This document shows positions 32,956 through 45,421 of a stretch of 64,000 bases of DNA, in pieces. Origin of the DNA: Cepaea nemoralis (taxonomy: Eukaryota > Mollusca > Gastropoda > Stylommatophora > Helicidae); contig JACEFZ010024509.1 of NCBI GenBank assembly GCA_014155875.1, forward strand, positions 814,001-878,000, written 5' to 3'. The stretch's first letter is position 1, and every line of letters begins with the position of its first letter. The notes under the pieces were generated by a model. The model worked only from the letters and a program-made list of their open reading frames with translations. It did not search any database and was not told the DNA's origin. Made by a program: the position numbers and the translations under genes.

Positions 32956-33084
32956 TATGCGAACAAAAACAAAAACAAAACAAACAACAACAACAAAAAA
33001 AGAAGAAAAAATCAGCCAGTACGATAATTAATATGGCCAAGGTATTTCAGTGTGTCAACCAATGTGATGTTTTGTTTTTAATTA

Positions 33085-33860
33085 GGAGCCACCGAAGTGC
33101 AGTAGGTAGCACGCTCGCCTGTCGGCACTGTAGTCATGGGTTCGAATTCACATAAAGACGGATTTTTTAAAGAAAAGTTCAGGTCGACAAATCCTACAAG
33201 GGGTACCGTGACATACCTTGGGAAGTGAAGGCAACCGGTAAGATATTGACTACGTCACCCGCCAAGTGTCAATTGGTCTATACACATGAGGCACCGTAAA
33301 CCAGAGAGCCTATGTGGTGCAAATGGGGACATCACCTTTCTTTCACATGATTCACTCGACCCGGAGACAGTCATCTATTGTGTTCTATAGCTGTGGTTTT
33401 CAACCTTTTTTTTAACCCATGCACCCTTTAACCATATGTTCAAAACGTCAATCCCCCTCCCCCCTCTTTTCGTTTTTCCTCCATATAAATCCCCCCCCCC
33501 CCCACCTTGTTTTTTTTTTTACACAGTATACGTAAAAATGGAAGATAAATTTAATAACACATACTAGAACAAGTCTAGACGTCTACATAAAACGTGATTT
33601 GCAGGTCTACTTACGTTATAAAACGAATTTCAGAAGGGCGAGAAGTACAGAACCGTGAAGTATAGAGGGAAAAACAATGTCAAGTAATCGGTTCTTGTAT
33701 TAGCGCGATCTTGAAATAATCTTAATTCACCCCCCCCCCCCCTCACCCCCGGGAAACCATAAAATTCCTCCCTAGGGGTGTGGGGAATTCCCCACTAGTT
33801 GAGAACCACTGTTCTATAGGATGTAATTGCCATGATAAGGGCCAAAGAAAGTATTTTCAA
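33085..33860 (+). mobile_element. tRNA-derived SINE (family C) interrupted by a hAT MITE
   Basis: The head contains AGTGCAGTAGGTAGCACG (A box) and GGGTTCGAATTC (B box), spaced as in a tRNA. The body runs to 33390 and resumes at 33820 after the MITE. Only one copy is seen in the window, so the 3' limit is approximate. Confidence 0.7.
33391..33811. mobile_element. hAT-like MITE (421 bp)
   Basis: The left end CTGTGGTTTTCAACC pairs with the right end GTTGAGAACCACTG. Perfect 8-bp direct repeats TTCTATAG flank it (33383-33390 and 33812-33819). The interior has C-rich runs and no coding capacity. The CAGTGGTTCTCAACC-type terminus is well known among hAT elements. Confidence 0.9.
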
Positions 33861-33947
33861 ATATCAAAAGCCTGAATACAACAAATATGCTGATGGAATA
33901 ACTAAACATTGCTCATGTCAGCATTTTATTGTTGAGTTTACTAGAAC

Positions 33948-34085
33948 AATTACTAGTGAACTACAACCGATAAATACTGTCTCTACAGAATGAGACCAAA
34001 ACCGAATGGTAGAATTACTAATGAATTACAGTTGTTAACTGGTGTCTTTGCAGAATAAGGCTAAAACGGTATGACAGAATTACTA
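33948..34085. repeat. 65-bp tandem duplication, diverged
   Basis: Two copies starting aattactagtgaa (33948) and aattactaatgaa (34013), with a partial third at 34078. It lies immediately left of the LTR element. Confidence 0.75.
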
Positions 34086-34106
34086 ATACGGAGCTTATGG
34101 AGAGAG

Positions 34107-34368
34107 TGTAACAGTACAGGCACAGATGATTATAAACCAAGTCCGATGTCGTTCTATAAAAGGTTTTATTGATCGTAATAAATTGAAGAATGGTACATAA
34201 GTTATTTGGTAAGATGTTCACACCGCTGGACCTTAGCTGTAACTAACCTAACCAAAACAACCCACGTCACGACTTGAGCATCCCTAGTAACGTTCGTATA
34301 GGGTGCTCAACCGTGCCCTAAGTTTGCACATCGAACCTATTAACATAGATGGTACTCATTCTGTTACA
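34107..34368 (-). repeat. 3' LTR
   Basis: Begins and ends with the inverted TGTAAC/GTTACA. On the minus strand it carries an AATAAA poly(A) signal (near 34175). It differs from the other LTR at about four positions. Confidence 0.93.
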
Positions 34369-34381
34369 CCTCACTTTCTTT
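34369..34381 (-). promoter_or_regulatory. Polypurine tract (plus-strand primer site)
   Basis: On the minus strand aaagaaagtgagg directly precedes the LTR start TGTAACAG, the position of the primer for second-strand synthesis in LTR elements. Confidence 0.7.
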
Positions 34382-37300
34382 AAAAAGACTTTTCTTCTTC
34401 AAAAGTCTTAACTCCTAACCCCCTTATCCTAAACCTTCATTCCCTCATCTACACTCAACCCCCAATATTCTTTCTCTAAGCCGTCCCAAACTAACTCTAT
34501 CTTAAGTAACTACTTTCTTCTACTTGTCTCTTATCATTGTCCCATATAGCAAATCGCCATGAAGTTATACTTCTTCTTCGTTTCTGGCTCTTCAAAGTTT
34601 CATTACAAAAATATAGGTCATAAGAATGGTTCGTAAAAATCGTTGGTATACACTTGACATTATGAAACTTCTCATTCTTTCTCAACGCAACACAGGATAG
34701 ACAGAAAAGATGTAGTTAGAAAATAGTAAAGAAGGGGTGCGCACCCAATTTATGAAGATATTGAGAAGTAGTCCAGAATCACATTTACCTCCCTTGCAAA
34801 CGCAAAAACTTTTCCAAAATTTTTCAAAAACACATCTTATGATTTATAAAGCTACATCTCTGTTCGTTATAAATTAAGTTGATCCAAACTTTCTTCTATA
34901 TACTCAATATTTGTACTGCCATCCACACCCCTGCCTATATATCAACTATCTCACGTCCAACCATGAAACCAATAACCATGTTCATATTCCATGAACATTT
35001 TAAATTAATTAACGCTGCTTAAAACAGCTCCTATATTTTACCCCCTCAGATCCCATGACAAGCATCCTTGTTTATATATATTTCTAACCCTATACCAAAC
35101 CATATGCACTGCCATTCACAGCCCCCTTAATATCTACTCTCCATCAGCCAACCTCTTAACTATCACAGCCTCTTTAGACGTTAATCACGTATATAATATG
35201 GCATCCAATCCATATACCTTTAATCCACGCTGACTTAATGCAGCTCCTATTTTAACTTCCCAGAACCCTCTTATTTGTGTAGGAACCCCGTCACTTAAGT
35301 ATGGCATGTGTTTCCAACACTTCATAGCCACCATATTATTAACCTCTCTATTCTAACACACTAATGCTGATTGGCACAGCAGTCTTCCTACCAACACAAG
35401 GTACTCATGAACTTATTATTCATAAAGAGAATGTGTCTCTCTTCTAGTCCTCAGTTTATTAACTATTTTCTGAACGAAGGGTTTTAAATAAAGCTCCATG
35501 TATTGCTTTTATTCTAGACAATACCATAACTGTTTGTGAACTAAACTTAACCTTAAACAATTTTCAACATATTTGTAAACACACAAGACAATTTAACTTA
35601 AATCATATCATGAGTCAATAAAATCACAACAGGAGATCATACCCCCCAAGGTTTTTTAAATATCATTTTTCTTTCCCCTCATATCAAATAAAGGCAATCA
35701 ACTAATTCAAAGAAAAACATATTTCAAAATAATATAACATACATCCTATCCATTGTTAGTCACGTTTACGGACTAACAATAACTTATCTATTAAGAAAAC
35801 TCAACAAGTCAAATCATAAAATCAATTAGCAATAATTATAATAAAATATACACCACAGTCGAATTTACATCCATATTACTTATCTTAATACCTAAATATA
35901 TAGTGTCATGTCTACTCCTCAAGACACTGATTATAAGTATCAATAAAACCATTTTCCATAACACCCGTGTAATACACAGCTAGTGTATTTCATCAACTAT
36001 CACTTTCTTTCCTTTTTAAATCACCAAATTTACACCCTGCTATCTGCAGCATTTTCTATCAATTTATCTACCATGTTTCCATTTCCTCATATCCAATTTA
36101 ATCTGTCTATATATTACAGACAGCATACAAATCAAAAAGGTCCATTATGGGCCCTATCACTCAAGACTTCCTCATCACCTAACATAACCAAATTTCTCCT
36201 ATACCTCACTCAAAAGACTCCTTAGTAATCTCGCCGAAAAACTTCAGCAACCCAGTAATGTCCACTTATTATGGGCATTTCACCAAAAACCTTCACTTTA
36301 AATTTATGCCGTTATCAACAGCTATAAAATACCGCCACTGAACTCATGTCTGTGACCTTTTAACCCCCCACTGCTTACAATCAACGTTATTCTTTCTCAG
36401 TCCATATATCATGGACCCCCCAAAACCACATGGCATTTTATCTCCACACTTACAATGTTCATTTCTCATTAACACACTTACACACCTTTACTATTGTACT
36501 GATATCCACAGTATATAATTATTCTTCGGAGTAAAACATGGGATTCAATTCATGTTTTACTAATTGCCTTCACGCTGTCTGGCGCAGCACGTTACTCACT
36601 TCTTCTTCTTCTTCTACTATCCAGCAATCTCTTGTCACTTACCAAACCTCCACCACATCATGGCACTAAATCCAGCACACCACAATTCATCTACTCAGTA
36701 AGGGAAATTGTAACTAATCTAGTTGTTTCCCTTGGATTTGTACCAAGAATTATTAAACATTACCGTTTACTACGGTATCTCCACCATGCTACAACCAACA
36801 AAAAAAATTTGTCTATTTACTGTAGACCTCACCAATACATCTATCTACTGTACCAACAATTAATTCTACTTTTAAGTCTCCCGTCTACCCGACGTAACCA
36901 ACATTTCACTCTCCTGCATCAGTACTTTCCAACATCTCACCACAACAACTCTAAACTATCCTCCACTCTCTCCCAGCGTTCTCTTACCGCGATGATAGTC
37001 AAACCAGTCACACTTATCGGAACACAGTCTATAGTGCTCTATTTATAATACTCCGATATTCATTTGGCTAATCACATTCTTTCCTTCTCTTGTTTACTCC
37101 TATTTATCGGGACTCTTTCAGAAACAATAAACAACACCGCACATGAGTAACGAGAAATCTCACTTCGACTGGGCAAATCATCTTCTCTTATTTCTCTATA
37201 TCAGGCATTCTTGCTTCAACATGTCTCCGCCAACAATTTTTACAATCTAATTACTTTCTTATTTCAACTTTTCTCAATTATTCCTCCCTTTCTACAATTC

Positions 37301-38254
37301 AAAGCCTACCTTGCTCAAACAACACATTAGCTCTAACAAGCAATGCTTCGTCCACTCTCGTCATCCAACGATCTAAACGCTACAAACGTTAAGAATCACT
37401 TTCCCACAGCTAACTTTTCTGTGTTTTCTCATTCTTCCACACACTCACCTCCGCCAACGACATGGTACTTGCTTACTATAATTAAACATAACGTTAACTC
37501 TCTATCTGTCAGCCTGTTATAGAATTTTCATTAATTCTATCCAACACCACACATTCTAAACAAAAGACATCACAAACTTCTAATCATCTTCTCTCTACTT
37601 TCTAACTTTCGCACTTATTCTGTCCTCCACGAAATCACCGGTATGTTTTATCAGCGTCACTCATCAGCCACTCTTCACATTTTCGCACGGCGCTCGTATT
37701 TATACTTCTCTTATGCATTGACTATTGTGTACGACAAGCTCATTCTCATCTCACGATTATTCTCGGTATCACGACAACCTGACGTGCCTATACTATAATT
37801 TCTACCACAAACAATTTAGACACCAATTCAACATTCTAGCAAATACTCACCACAGCCTAAACGTGTCAATTACTTCCACACACAGTGACACAAGATATAT
37901 CAAACGCGCAACTACTATCAATCGCTTGACAACATTTTATCCATGTACTCCACTTAGACGGCGTCTCAAAACCTCACTCCTCCTTCACTCAGCGCGACGA
38001 ACGACTGTTTGTCTACACTTATACTCACGTACAGACAACGCATAACCAGACGAATTATTTCAATACTCAACAGGACTTTCACAATTCAACTGTTTTCTTA
38101 TTTCATTCTCAATCATCATAACCCCACTACTCTCCGTCCTACTTAATTCTCTACGCCAAACCACTTCATCAGTCAACTACTCCCTCACTTAACCTCCTCA
38201 ACACTTCATCCCACACTATTAATGAGTCAGCTTCTCTCAACGTATTTCGTCACG
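34382..38254 (-). other. Long noncoding internal region of the LTR element, G-poor on the plus strand
   Basis: About 3.9 kb with strikingly few G residues on the plus strand, so the element's sense strand is poor in C and rich in purines. No long minus-strand frame and no reverse transcriptase, RNase H or integrase motif was seen. In an autonomous element this is where pol would be. Confidence 0.75.
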
Positions 38255-39542
38255 TCACTTATCGGTCAAACTTTCAAACTTAGCCTCTTCAATATCTGTA
38301 AGCGTAAATAACTCAGGTCTGGAAAGCATATATTCTCTAACCTCCCTCTTTCGTTTCTTCTTCTTAATAGTCCATTCATCTTCAGAATCGTCAGTGCCTA
38401 TAGTTATCCCACCAATCTGGTTTTTATTATAATATGTGGTAGAGGTGGAAACATCCTCTCCATAACCTGAACTCCCACACCTAACATTCCTACACCATTT
38501 AGGGATTAAATTAATGTCTATACCTGAGGAACTTGATATACCAGTCGTCGTACCTCTATTAACTATCATACTATTCGTATTTCTTTCCTTAATAGTTTTC
38601 CTCATCTGTCTTTTGCCGTCGGTGATTTTCGTCCGTCTACCTTCCTTTATATCATGAGGAGTTTTTATAATTTCTACCAACTCAGTTTGACTTGCTTTTG
38701 TTATCTTGTTGGCTGGTTGTTTCTGGGTTTTCTTTTCTACTGTATCAACCTGTGTCTGTGTGTTCCGTTCTACTACTTCAACCACCTGCGTCTGAGTCTC
38801 TTGGTCTATTTTCTTTATTAATACCTGTCTAACGGTCTCATTCGCAACCACCTTAGAATCAGTTGAATCTCTACTTACTTTTTCTACTCTGTTTATCGAC
38901 CCTGACTTCAAATACTGTCTCCGTCTCTGCTCAAACCATTCGTCCCGTCTTTTTCTAGCAGTCTTGCTATGGGATGGCCAATTCCATAGTTTATTGGAAA
39001 GGTCTCTCTCAGGGCCACTCCTGTACCTATGACATTTATACCAGTCCGACTTTTACGTCTACTCTCACCGTCTTTTACCCTATAAACATCAGGCCTTGGT
39101 TCGTCATAACCAACCGCATAATCAGAGCCATATTGTCTTCTGTCTTTATTAAGTAGTGGCTGTCTCCTGTTATTCTTTCCTACTCTATTGCAGTCTACCT
39201 TAAATCTATAAGTCTCTTGTCTAGTCGTTCTTCTCTGTAACGTTTCCACAAAATTCTCTACTTCACTAACTGCCACTTTTAACTCTCCCAACCATGTACT
39301 GATACGTTTTAGTTCTGTATGTAGGTAGTTCATACTAATTTCTCTGTATTTTATCTCAAGCCAAAACAATATGCCTACTTCTTCTTCTATATATTTCTTG
39401 GTACCTGTAGAAAAAACCTCGTCTTGAGCTTTGCTGAAATAATTTTCAATTATGTATGTTTCTCCAGCGAAGTGTTGAGTCTACCTATGGCCGTATCTAC
39501 TCCAGTCAAAACCCGTGCTAATGAACTCTGTTCTTCTGCCAT
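38255..39542 (-). pseudogene. Gag-like coding region of the LTR element, two frame changes
   Basis: ATG at 39542 opens MAEEQSSLARVLTGVDTAIG, similar to the Gag start at 1262. The frame changes near 39455 and continues through YLHTELKRISTWLGELKVAV, a basic region with RRKSRTGIN, and a second frame change near 38960 into RKRRDEWFEQRRRQYLKSG. A charged C-terminal part follows with repeated TQTQV-type segments and KKKKRKREVREY, ending at 38255. No CCHC knuckle was seen. It could supply a structural protein, or be a relic. The frame changes may be mutations, sequencing errors or recoding sites. Confidence 0.6.
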
Positions 39543-39696
39543 ATTACAATGTGCTGAAATATCAATTTATATAAGCAAACTCACAGTTATAACAATTTAG
39601 ATATATGATCGTATTTAAATTACATAATTCCTAATTATTAAATGTTTGATCAATCAATTGTATCTAACATGACGTTTAAACTTTAATTAATTACCG

Positions 39697-39909
39697 TTAG
39701 CTACATCTTCTCTTGATCCAAGAGGGAGGTGAATCCAGGTACGTCAGCCGAGAATCTATTTGCCAAGGGTCACGTATAAAGCAAACGTCTGGAGTTTGTG
39801 TTATCTGAAGCTGTCTGTATTTTTCCAAACGGCGACGTAATTTCAGGTATCTACATCGTTCCTCGGAGATCTCAGGCCTCTCCAGCGGGAAGAATGCTTC
39901 TACTTTCAC
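39697..39909 (-). other. Short open frame in the element leader, unassigned
   Basis: An open stretch of 70 codons, rich in Arg and Leu (RRRLEKYRQL), lies between the primer-binding site and gag. It has no ATG near its start and is probably untranslated leader. Confidence 0.2.
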
Positions 39910-40589
39910 CCTTGGATGGGCACACCCGCCTTGAGCCTTCTTTTCACCCTAAACAGGGCCCTTCTAGGCGACGACTTGAAAACGGCTCTAGCTCTATAAA
40001 ACAATTTAATTTGGGTCCCCTCTTCAGCAATTCGGCAACCCAGTTTGCCCAACCACTTCCGAAGAGACCACAACAACCAAGTCGCATTCCTCTTGATATC
40101 TCATTGTAATTTTAAGTTGGCTGGCTGTTTTAAATTTTGACGGTTAGAAAAAATTTCCTTGATACTGGACAATCTTAGTAGGTAAGTGACCTTCAATCAA
40201 ACAGCAAGGTCAATGAACGGCTGTAATAACGGCAGGCCAAACTTTGATGACAATCACGTTACTTCGGATGGTTATAATGAAAAACAGTTCATTCTATTGG
40301 CAACCAGTGTAAGATGATGGTTCCATCCAGTAATCTTGATACGTATGACTTCAAATCAACTAGCCCGAAAAATGTTTCATGTTGACTCTATTTTAAGTTG
40401 ATACTTTCAATAAAAATGGTCCGGTCTGGAGCTTTTGATTCGAAGAATTTAGTAAAAGTCTATTTCTTCATACCTTCTGGTCGCGGCAAGCTGATAAAAA
40501 TTCTCCATGAAAGTTCTCTGCTGTACTATGCCATTTTCAGTACTTCACGTTATATGTCCGCGACATCAAAGTTAAGATAAGAATCGACA

Positions 40590-40607
40590 TCCTGGTGTGC
40601 GGCGCCA
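40590..40607 (-). promoter_or_regulatory. Primer-binding site
   Basis: On the minus strand TGGCGCCGCACACCAGG starts 9 bases inside the 5' LTR. The TGG start matches the CCA end of a tRNA. I did not identify the tRNA. Confidence 0.65.
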
Positions 40608-40616
40608 AATCAGTAC

Positions 40617-40878
40617 TGTAACAGTACTGGCACAGATGATTATAAACCAAGTCCGATGTCGTTCTATAAAAGGTTTTATTGATCGTAATAAATTGAAGAA
40701 TGGTACATAAGTTATTTGGTAAGATGTTCACACCACTTGACCTTAGCTGTAACTAACCTAACCAAAACAACCCACATCACGACTTGAGCATCCCTAGTAA
40801 CGTTCGTATAGGGTGCTCAACCGTGCCCTAAGTTTGCACATCGAACCTATTAACATAGATGGTACTCATTCTGTTACA
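40617..40878 (-). repeat. 5' LTR
   Basis: The right-hand copy of the 262-bp LTR, upstream in element orientation. It should contain the promoter that drives transcription towards lower coordinates. Confidence 0.93.
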
Positions 40879-40981
40879 AGAGGCAGCCATATTCCAGTGA
40901 CATAAGAGGTCAGGAAAAGATGCTGGATGGATATAACACCTTTGGAGTAAATTTGATAATAGTATAAAAAGCGTGTTTTTA

Positions 40982-40987
40982 CCCCCC

Positions 40988-41083
<96 letters not shown>

Positions 41084-41099
41084 CTCACACACACACACA
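40982..41099. repeat. Poly-C, (TC)n and (CA)n simple repeats
   Basis: A run of about 17 C is followed by about 75 bp of TC repeats, TCTATCTATC and a short CA run. Confidence 0.97.
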
Positions 41100-42540
41100 A
41101 ACTAATAGTTGACAGTCAGTCAGGATCTCGGCCAAAATATTCTTGTCATACGGCACTAACAAACATGATAGAAAACTGGCATCAAAATATAAACAACGAT
41201 ACTCTATTTGGAGCGGTGTTTATAGACTTTAGAACAACATTCGATATGATAGATCATAATATTCTAATTAAAAAACTGGAAACAATGAAAGTAAGCTTTA
41301 ATATAGTGACATTAATAAACATCATTTTTATTAGACAGAAAACAAGTAGTATCACACAATAAATCTTTATCTCAAGCCATTACCATTAATATTGGAGTAC
41401 CTCAGGGGTCTATTCTTGGCCTTCTGTTATTTGCCATTTATATAAATGGTCTTCCCTTATATCTGTCGTCGTTCTGCGATCTATTTGCAGACGACTGCAC
41501 AGTATATACAAACGCTACTGATTGTAATGTGCTAGAATTATCATTGCAACAGGAAATAAATAGTGTAGTTAACAGGAGTCATGCAATCCACATGCAAGTT
41601 GACATTTCTAAATCAAAATCTATGTTAATAGGAACCAGGCAAAGACTTCTCACGCTAAACTCGCAGAGAACTCTACAGCTGCACATTGGAAGCATTCCTA
41701 TAGAAAGTGTAATCGAGCACAAGGCACTGGGTCTTGTCATGGATCAAAATCTAACCTATAACTCACATGTTCATGCTCTAGTAAAACAAATAGCCAAAAA
41801 AGGTATACCAACTTGCCAAAATTAAAAATGTCCTTGACGAAAACACAAGAAAGATATTCTATACTTCCCATATACAAACACATATTGATTATTGCTCCAC
41901 AATCTGGGTTGAATGCTCCAAATCAATAACAAAACGCCTATATTCACCCCAGAAAAGGGCAATGCGTTTAATTAATGGTGAAAAGCTTACCGACAGTTCT
42001 AACCTACATAAACGTCTTCTGTTACTGCCACTCCACAAATGACTACTTTTTAATAAGGCCAAACTAATTCACAAAATCCTATTTCAAAATGCTTCAAGCT
42101 ACATTTGGCCATTGTTTAAATATAACGCAAGACATGGCGAACGACTAAATATACTTCATGTCCCTAAACCTAGGATAGACTTATATTAAACAAGCTTAGC
42201 ATACTCTGCCACTCAGTTGTGGAACAATCTTCCACAAGAAATCAAAGACACCACCAATCATTATGCATACATTCGCACCCTGTTTGAACACTACCTCAGT
42301 ACAGACAACATCCCCCCAAAAACAAAAACAAAAAAGACAATAATAATTGTAAATTATCTCAAACGACAACTAGCTCAAAATAAAACAAAAAAACATTCCC
42401 ATTTGTATGGCACGTTACACCTTCCTTGGGAATTTATAATGCCTATGTTAAACATTGCCTCAGTGAGTCATTTGTTACTGATTATTTTTCATGCGTTATA
42501 ATGCTATTGTTCTTTTGTTGTAAAAAATTTGCTTCATAAG
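41100..42540 (+). mobile_element. CR1/L2-like LINE, 5'-truncated
   Basis: Starts inside the reverse transcriptase right after the simple repeat and runs to a 3' end aaccctttgaaaataaacat followed by (GTTC)n. A second 3' end of the same type lies at 43470-43526. Confidence 0.85.
41108..42320 (+). pseudogene. CR1/L2-like reverse transcriptase
   Basis: Motifs in order are DSQSGSRPKYSCHTALTNMI, AVFIDFRTTFDMIDHNILI (palm A), GVPQGSILG-type palm B (near 41400), LFADDCTVYTNA (palm C, catalytic FADD, near 41485) and KSKSMLIGTRQRLLT (palm D/E). The C-terminal region has HIDYCSTIWVECSKSITKRL, RAMRLINGEKL and ATQLWNNLPQEIKD. Frame breaks occur near 41360 and 41825, and stops near 42040 and 42187. The polymerase would copy its own RNA at the target. 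The N-terminal endonuclease is missing. Confidence 0.88.
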
Positions 42541-42639
42541 TGATGTTGAATTAAAGAATGTATGATAGGAAATTGAGAAGAAGGGCAGAATGTCAGATGG
42601 GCCTGCGTGCCCAATTCTTAACCCTTTGAAAATAAACAT

Positions 42640-43119
<480 letters not shown>

Positions 43120-43365
43120 TATATAATGAAAGTACTATGAGAAATTGTGGGCAAAATATGAGAAGAAGGAAACTTAGTGACAACTGGAAAAATAGACGGG
43201 AAAATAATAAGGGTTGAGCAAAAAGATAAATACCAGAAGGTATTGGCCACATGGCATAATAAGGACAAGAACACAGACCTGATCCATGACGCTAGTGATC
43301 GCGTAATATGGCGAAACATAACAGCTCACTCTTATCGACATGGCACTTGATGATGATGATGATTT
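43120..43365 (+). mobile_element. LINE C-terminal fragment with (GAT)n tail
   Basis: Plus-strand pieces in shifting frames match the family tail (GQNMRRRKL, then DLIHDASDRVIWRNI and a HMAL-like end), closing in a short gatgatgatgat run. It belongs to the same family as 15510 and 32170. Confidence 0.75.
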
Positions 43366-43469
43366 TTAAAAAAACACTCACTCTTTCCCGCTTGTCACTT
43401 TAACTTCTTGCTCCATATTCAGTTATTCCTTCAATATAAGAGTTGTCTCGGAATGAAAATTATCTTGGA

Positions 43470-43526
43470 TTTATGAGGGACTAAATTTGTGACCCTTTAA
43501 AAATAAAATTCGTTCGTTCGTTCGTT
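43470..43526 (+). mobile_element. Very short LINE 3' end with (GTTC)n tail
   Basis: gaccctttaaaaataaaatt followed by four GTTC units matches the 3' end at 42615-42680. Confidence 0.7.
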
Positions 43527-43702
43527 CTTGCATTGGAGGGACAGAGCTGTGTTGGGATAACTCTTTAAGTACATGACCCTTTTACACGCACTAGGCTCAT
43601 TTGACATATCGTGCTAGACATATTTGTATAGACCAATCGCCTCTCGGTTAGTATCGCGCCGGTCGTCTTGACTCTTCAAGACATGTCCTGGTACTCCCTT
43701 TA

Positions 43703-44122
43703 ATGATAGCTCTGTGCAGATCTTATTTCCGGAAAATGTGCTGTGCATTCACCTCAGATTGTTTCCTCGCAGTCATTCCAGCTATAAACATACGGGTGGT
43801 CGGACTTGTTATTGTGTTGCTTACAGATTTTACAGAAACCCATAATCATTTCAACACGGTATTTAACAGATACAAACAATCTCCATATACAATGCAGACA
43901 CTAGCTAATGTTTCCGCTTCTTCCAGGCACTTTTCAGATGTTGCTGAAGCAGAATGTGGAGTGGAAGCGGTAGTAAATCCCCAATGGGACACTGATGTGA
44001 GTAAATACTGCCCAGGACTCTACTCCGTAGAACTCCACCTGTATCGGGATAGAAAGAGAAATATAGATGAAAATTTTATGGAATGGTGGATGAGAACACA
44101 CCTATTCATATTAAAACGCTAA
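43703..44122 (+). CDS. Hypothetical open frame, not recognised
   Basis: 139 codons without recognised domains. The N-terminal third contains a hydrophobic segment (VVGLVIVLLTDFTE); the rest is polar, with AEAECGVEAVVNPQWDTDV. The apparent start is not a clear ATG with good context. A putative acceptor (cttcttccag near 43926) could make the second half an exon instead. It could be a relic of a mobile element. Confidence 0.2.
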   Translation: MIALCRSYFRKMCCAFTSDCFLAVIPAINIRVVGLVIVLLTDFTETHNHFNTVFNRYKQSPYTMQTLANVSASSRHFSDVAEAECGVEAVVNPQWDTDVSKYCPGLYSVELHLYRDRKRNIDENFMEWWMRTHLFILKR

Positions 44123-44134
44123 TCTCATGCATAT

Positions 44135-44340
44135 TAAATACTGGGTTTAAAAGCAAAAGGATATACATCACTACACCGGGTTTTATCTTGAAAGGCTCAG
44201 TTTCGTAAAGCAGACCATGCCTAAAGCTTCGCACAGAGCACGAACTTCATAGTTCCAGCAGAGACCTCCAGGGGTATGCGAAAAACATTACACTCGTGAA
44301 TCAAATAACGGAGTCTGAAATAGAACCCAAGACCTTCGTA
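44135..44340 (+). repeat. Interspersed repeat (family E)
   Basis: Shares spaced blocks with 56870-57010: agg-atacatcactacaccggg, ttatcttgaaaggctcagt, and agttccagcagagacctcca with acattacactcgtg. A SINE body without a clear tRNA head. Confidence 0.55.
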
Positions 44341-45420
44341 GTGTGAAGCAGGCAGCTTGACCACTTCTACTGGGTACGCATGTATACAGACAGGTCAGCA
44401 CAGGTTGCTCATTTAGTCGAGGAACTGGTATGTATGTTGAATCCACAAATATAGAAGCTATATCACTATAAGTGTTGAACCTGTCTGTCAAGAGACACAT
44501 TGCGAATGAACATTTTTTTTTTTTTTTTTCAACTGTCAAAAAATCGGTAATCTTTTAGTCGGGCCATTATGAGGGCAACGTTTTACACGGGACCTGCTAC
44601 GCATAGGAGCTGGTGCGTATGTAGAATCTATACATATAGAAACTAAAGTACTATTCAGCTACGACTCTTATTAGCAAAACTATTCGAAAAGGATAGTGAT
44701 GGTCTGACAGCAGATATTACTATTGTGGTGTTAAGTGCCATGCCGTAATATACTCATACACATACGCTCAATAAGAAACGGTGAATACAACATGAACATG
44801 ATTGGCGAACGGGAATTAAAGTCCAATGCCGACTCTCGAGGAAATGTTAATATCCGTGTTTAATGCGGACTTTACAAGACAGTCACATATGCAAGTTAAT
44901 AGCTAAATTAGTTTCCCGTACCGCCGGGAAGGGCCTAATTCCTATATTCTACCAACCTTGATGTCGAGCCTTGCCTTTTTCCCAACGACGCTTCAGTAAT
45001 CTTCTTTTCCCTTGCGTTCTTCCAATTCGTCCTCTGTCGTTCTCATCCGAATCTATCGTCTAGCGTTTTCCCGTCTTTACAAAGAAACCATGGCGCTTTT
45101 CCAGATATGTCCTAGGCTAATCATATCCTTGAATGATAGCACTGCCAGCCTTCTGCCTCTTCAGTATCCGCCTTAGTCCTTTCCGAACTTAGAAAACACC
45201 ACCGTTCTGTTCGATGAAAGTCACAGCGTATCTTTTTGACGCAACTGGTTTCCCTGGTTCTTCGTGCACTATCTACTTTCCTAAACACTTGGCTTTTCCC
45301 TTTCATCTTTTTCTTCTCTGCATCATTTGATTTGATGTGTGCAATGGCATTATGGCAATGTGGCAACAGAGAAACAATTCATCAACGCAGAAGTGATCAA
45401 GAAAACGGCAAAGACAACTG
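44341..45420. other. No recognised gene
   Basis: Includes a 20-bp poly-T near 44513-44530. Otherwise unassigned. Confidence 0.4.
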
Positions 45421-45421
45421 A

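Larger units (their letters stand above)
34107..40878 (-). mobile_element. LTR retrotransposon with gag but no visible pol (LARD-like)
   Basis: 262-bp direct repeats at both ends start TGTAACAG and end CTGTTACA, with a 4-bp target duplication AGAG (34103-34106 and 40879-40882). On the minus strand, a tRNA-type primer-binding site starting TGGCGCC lies 9 bases inside the right LTR (40607 downward), and a polypurine tract aaagaaagtgagg abuts the left LTR. I count four LTR differences, so the insertion is young. Gag-like coding lies at 39542-38255. From there to the polypurine tract no polymerase, protease or integrase motif was found. Confidence 0.9.

Noticed and set aside
36632..38045. Plus-strand open frames inside the LTR element (e.g. 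36632-37048, 37725-38045)
   Set aside because: They are antisense to the element and result from the low G content, which removes TAG and TGA stops on the plus strand. No domain was recognised.
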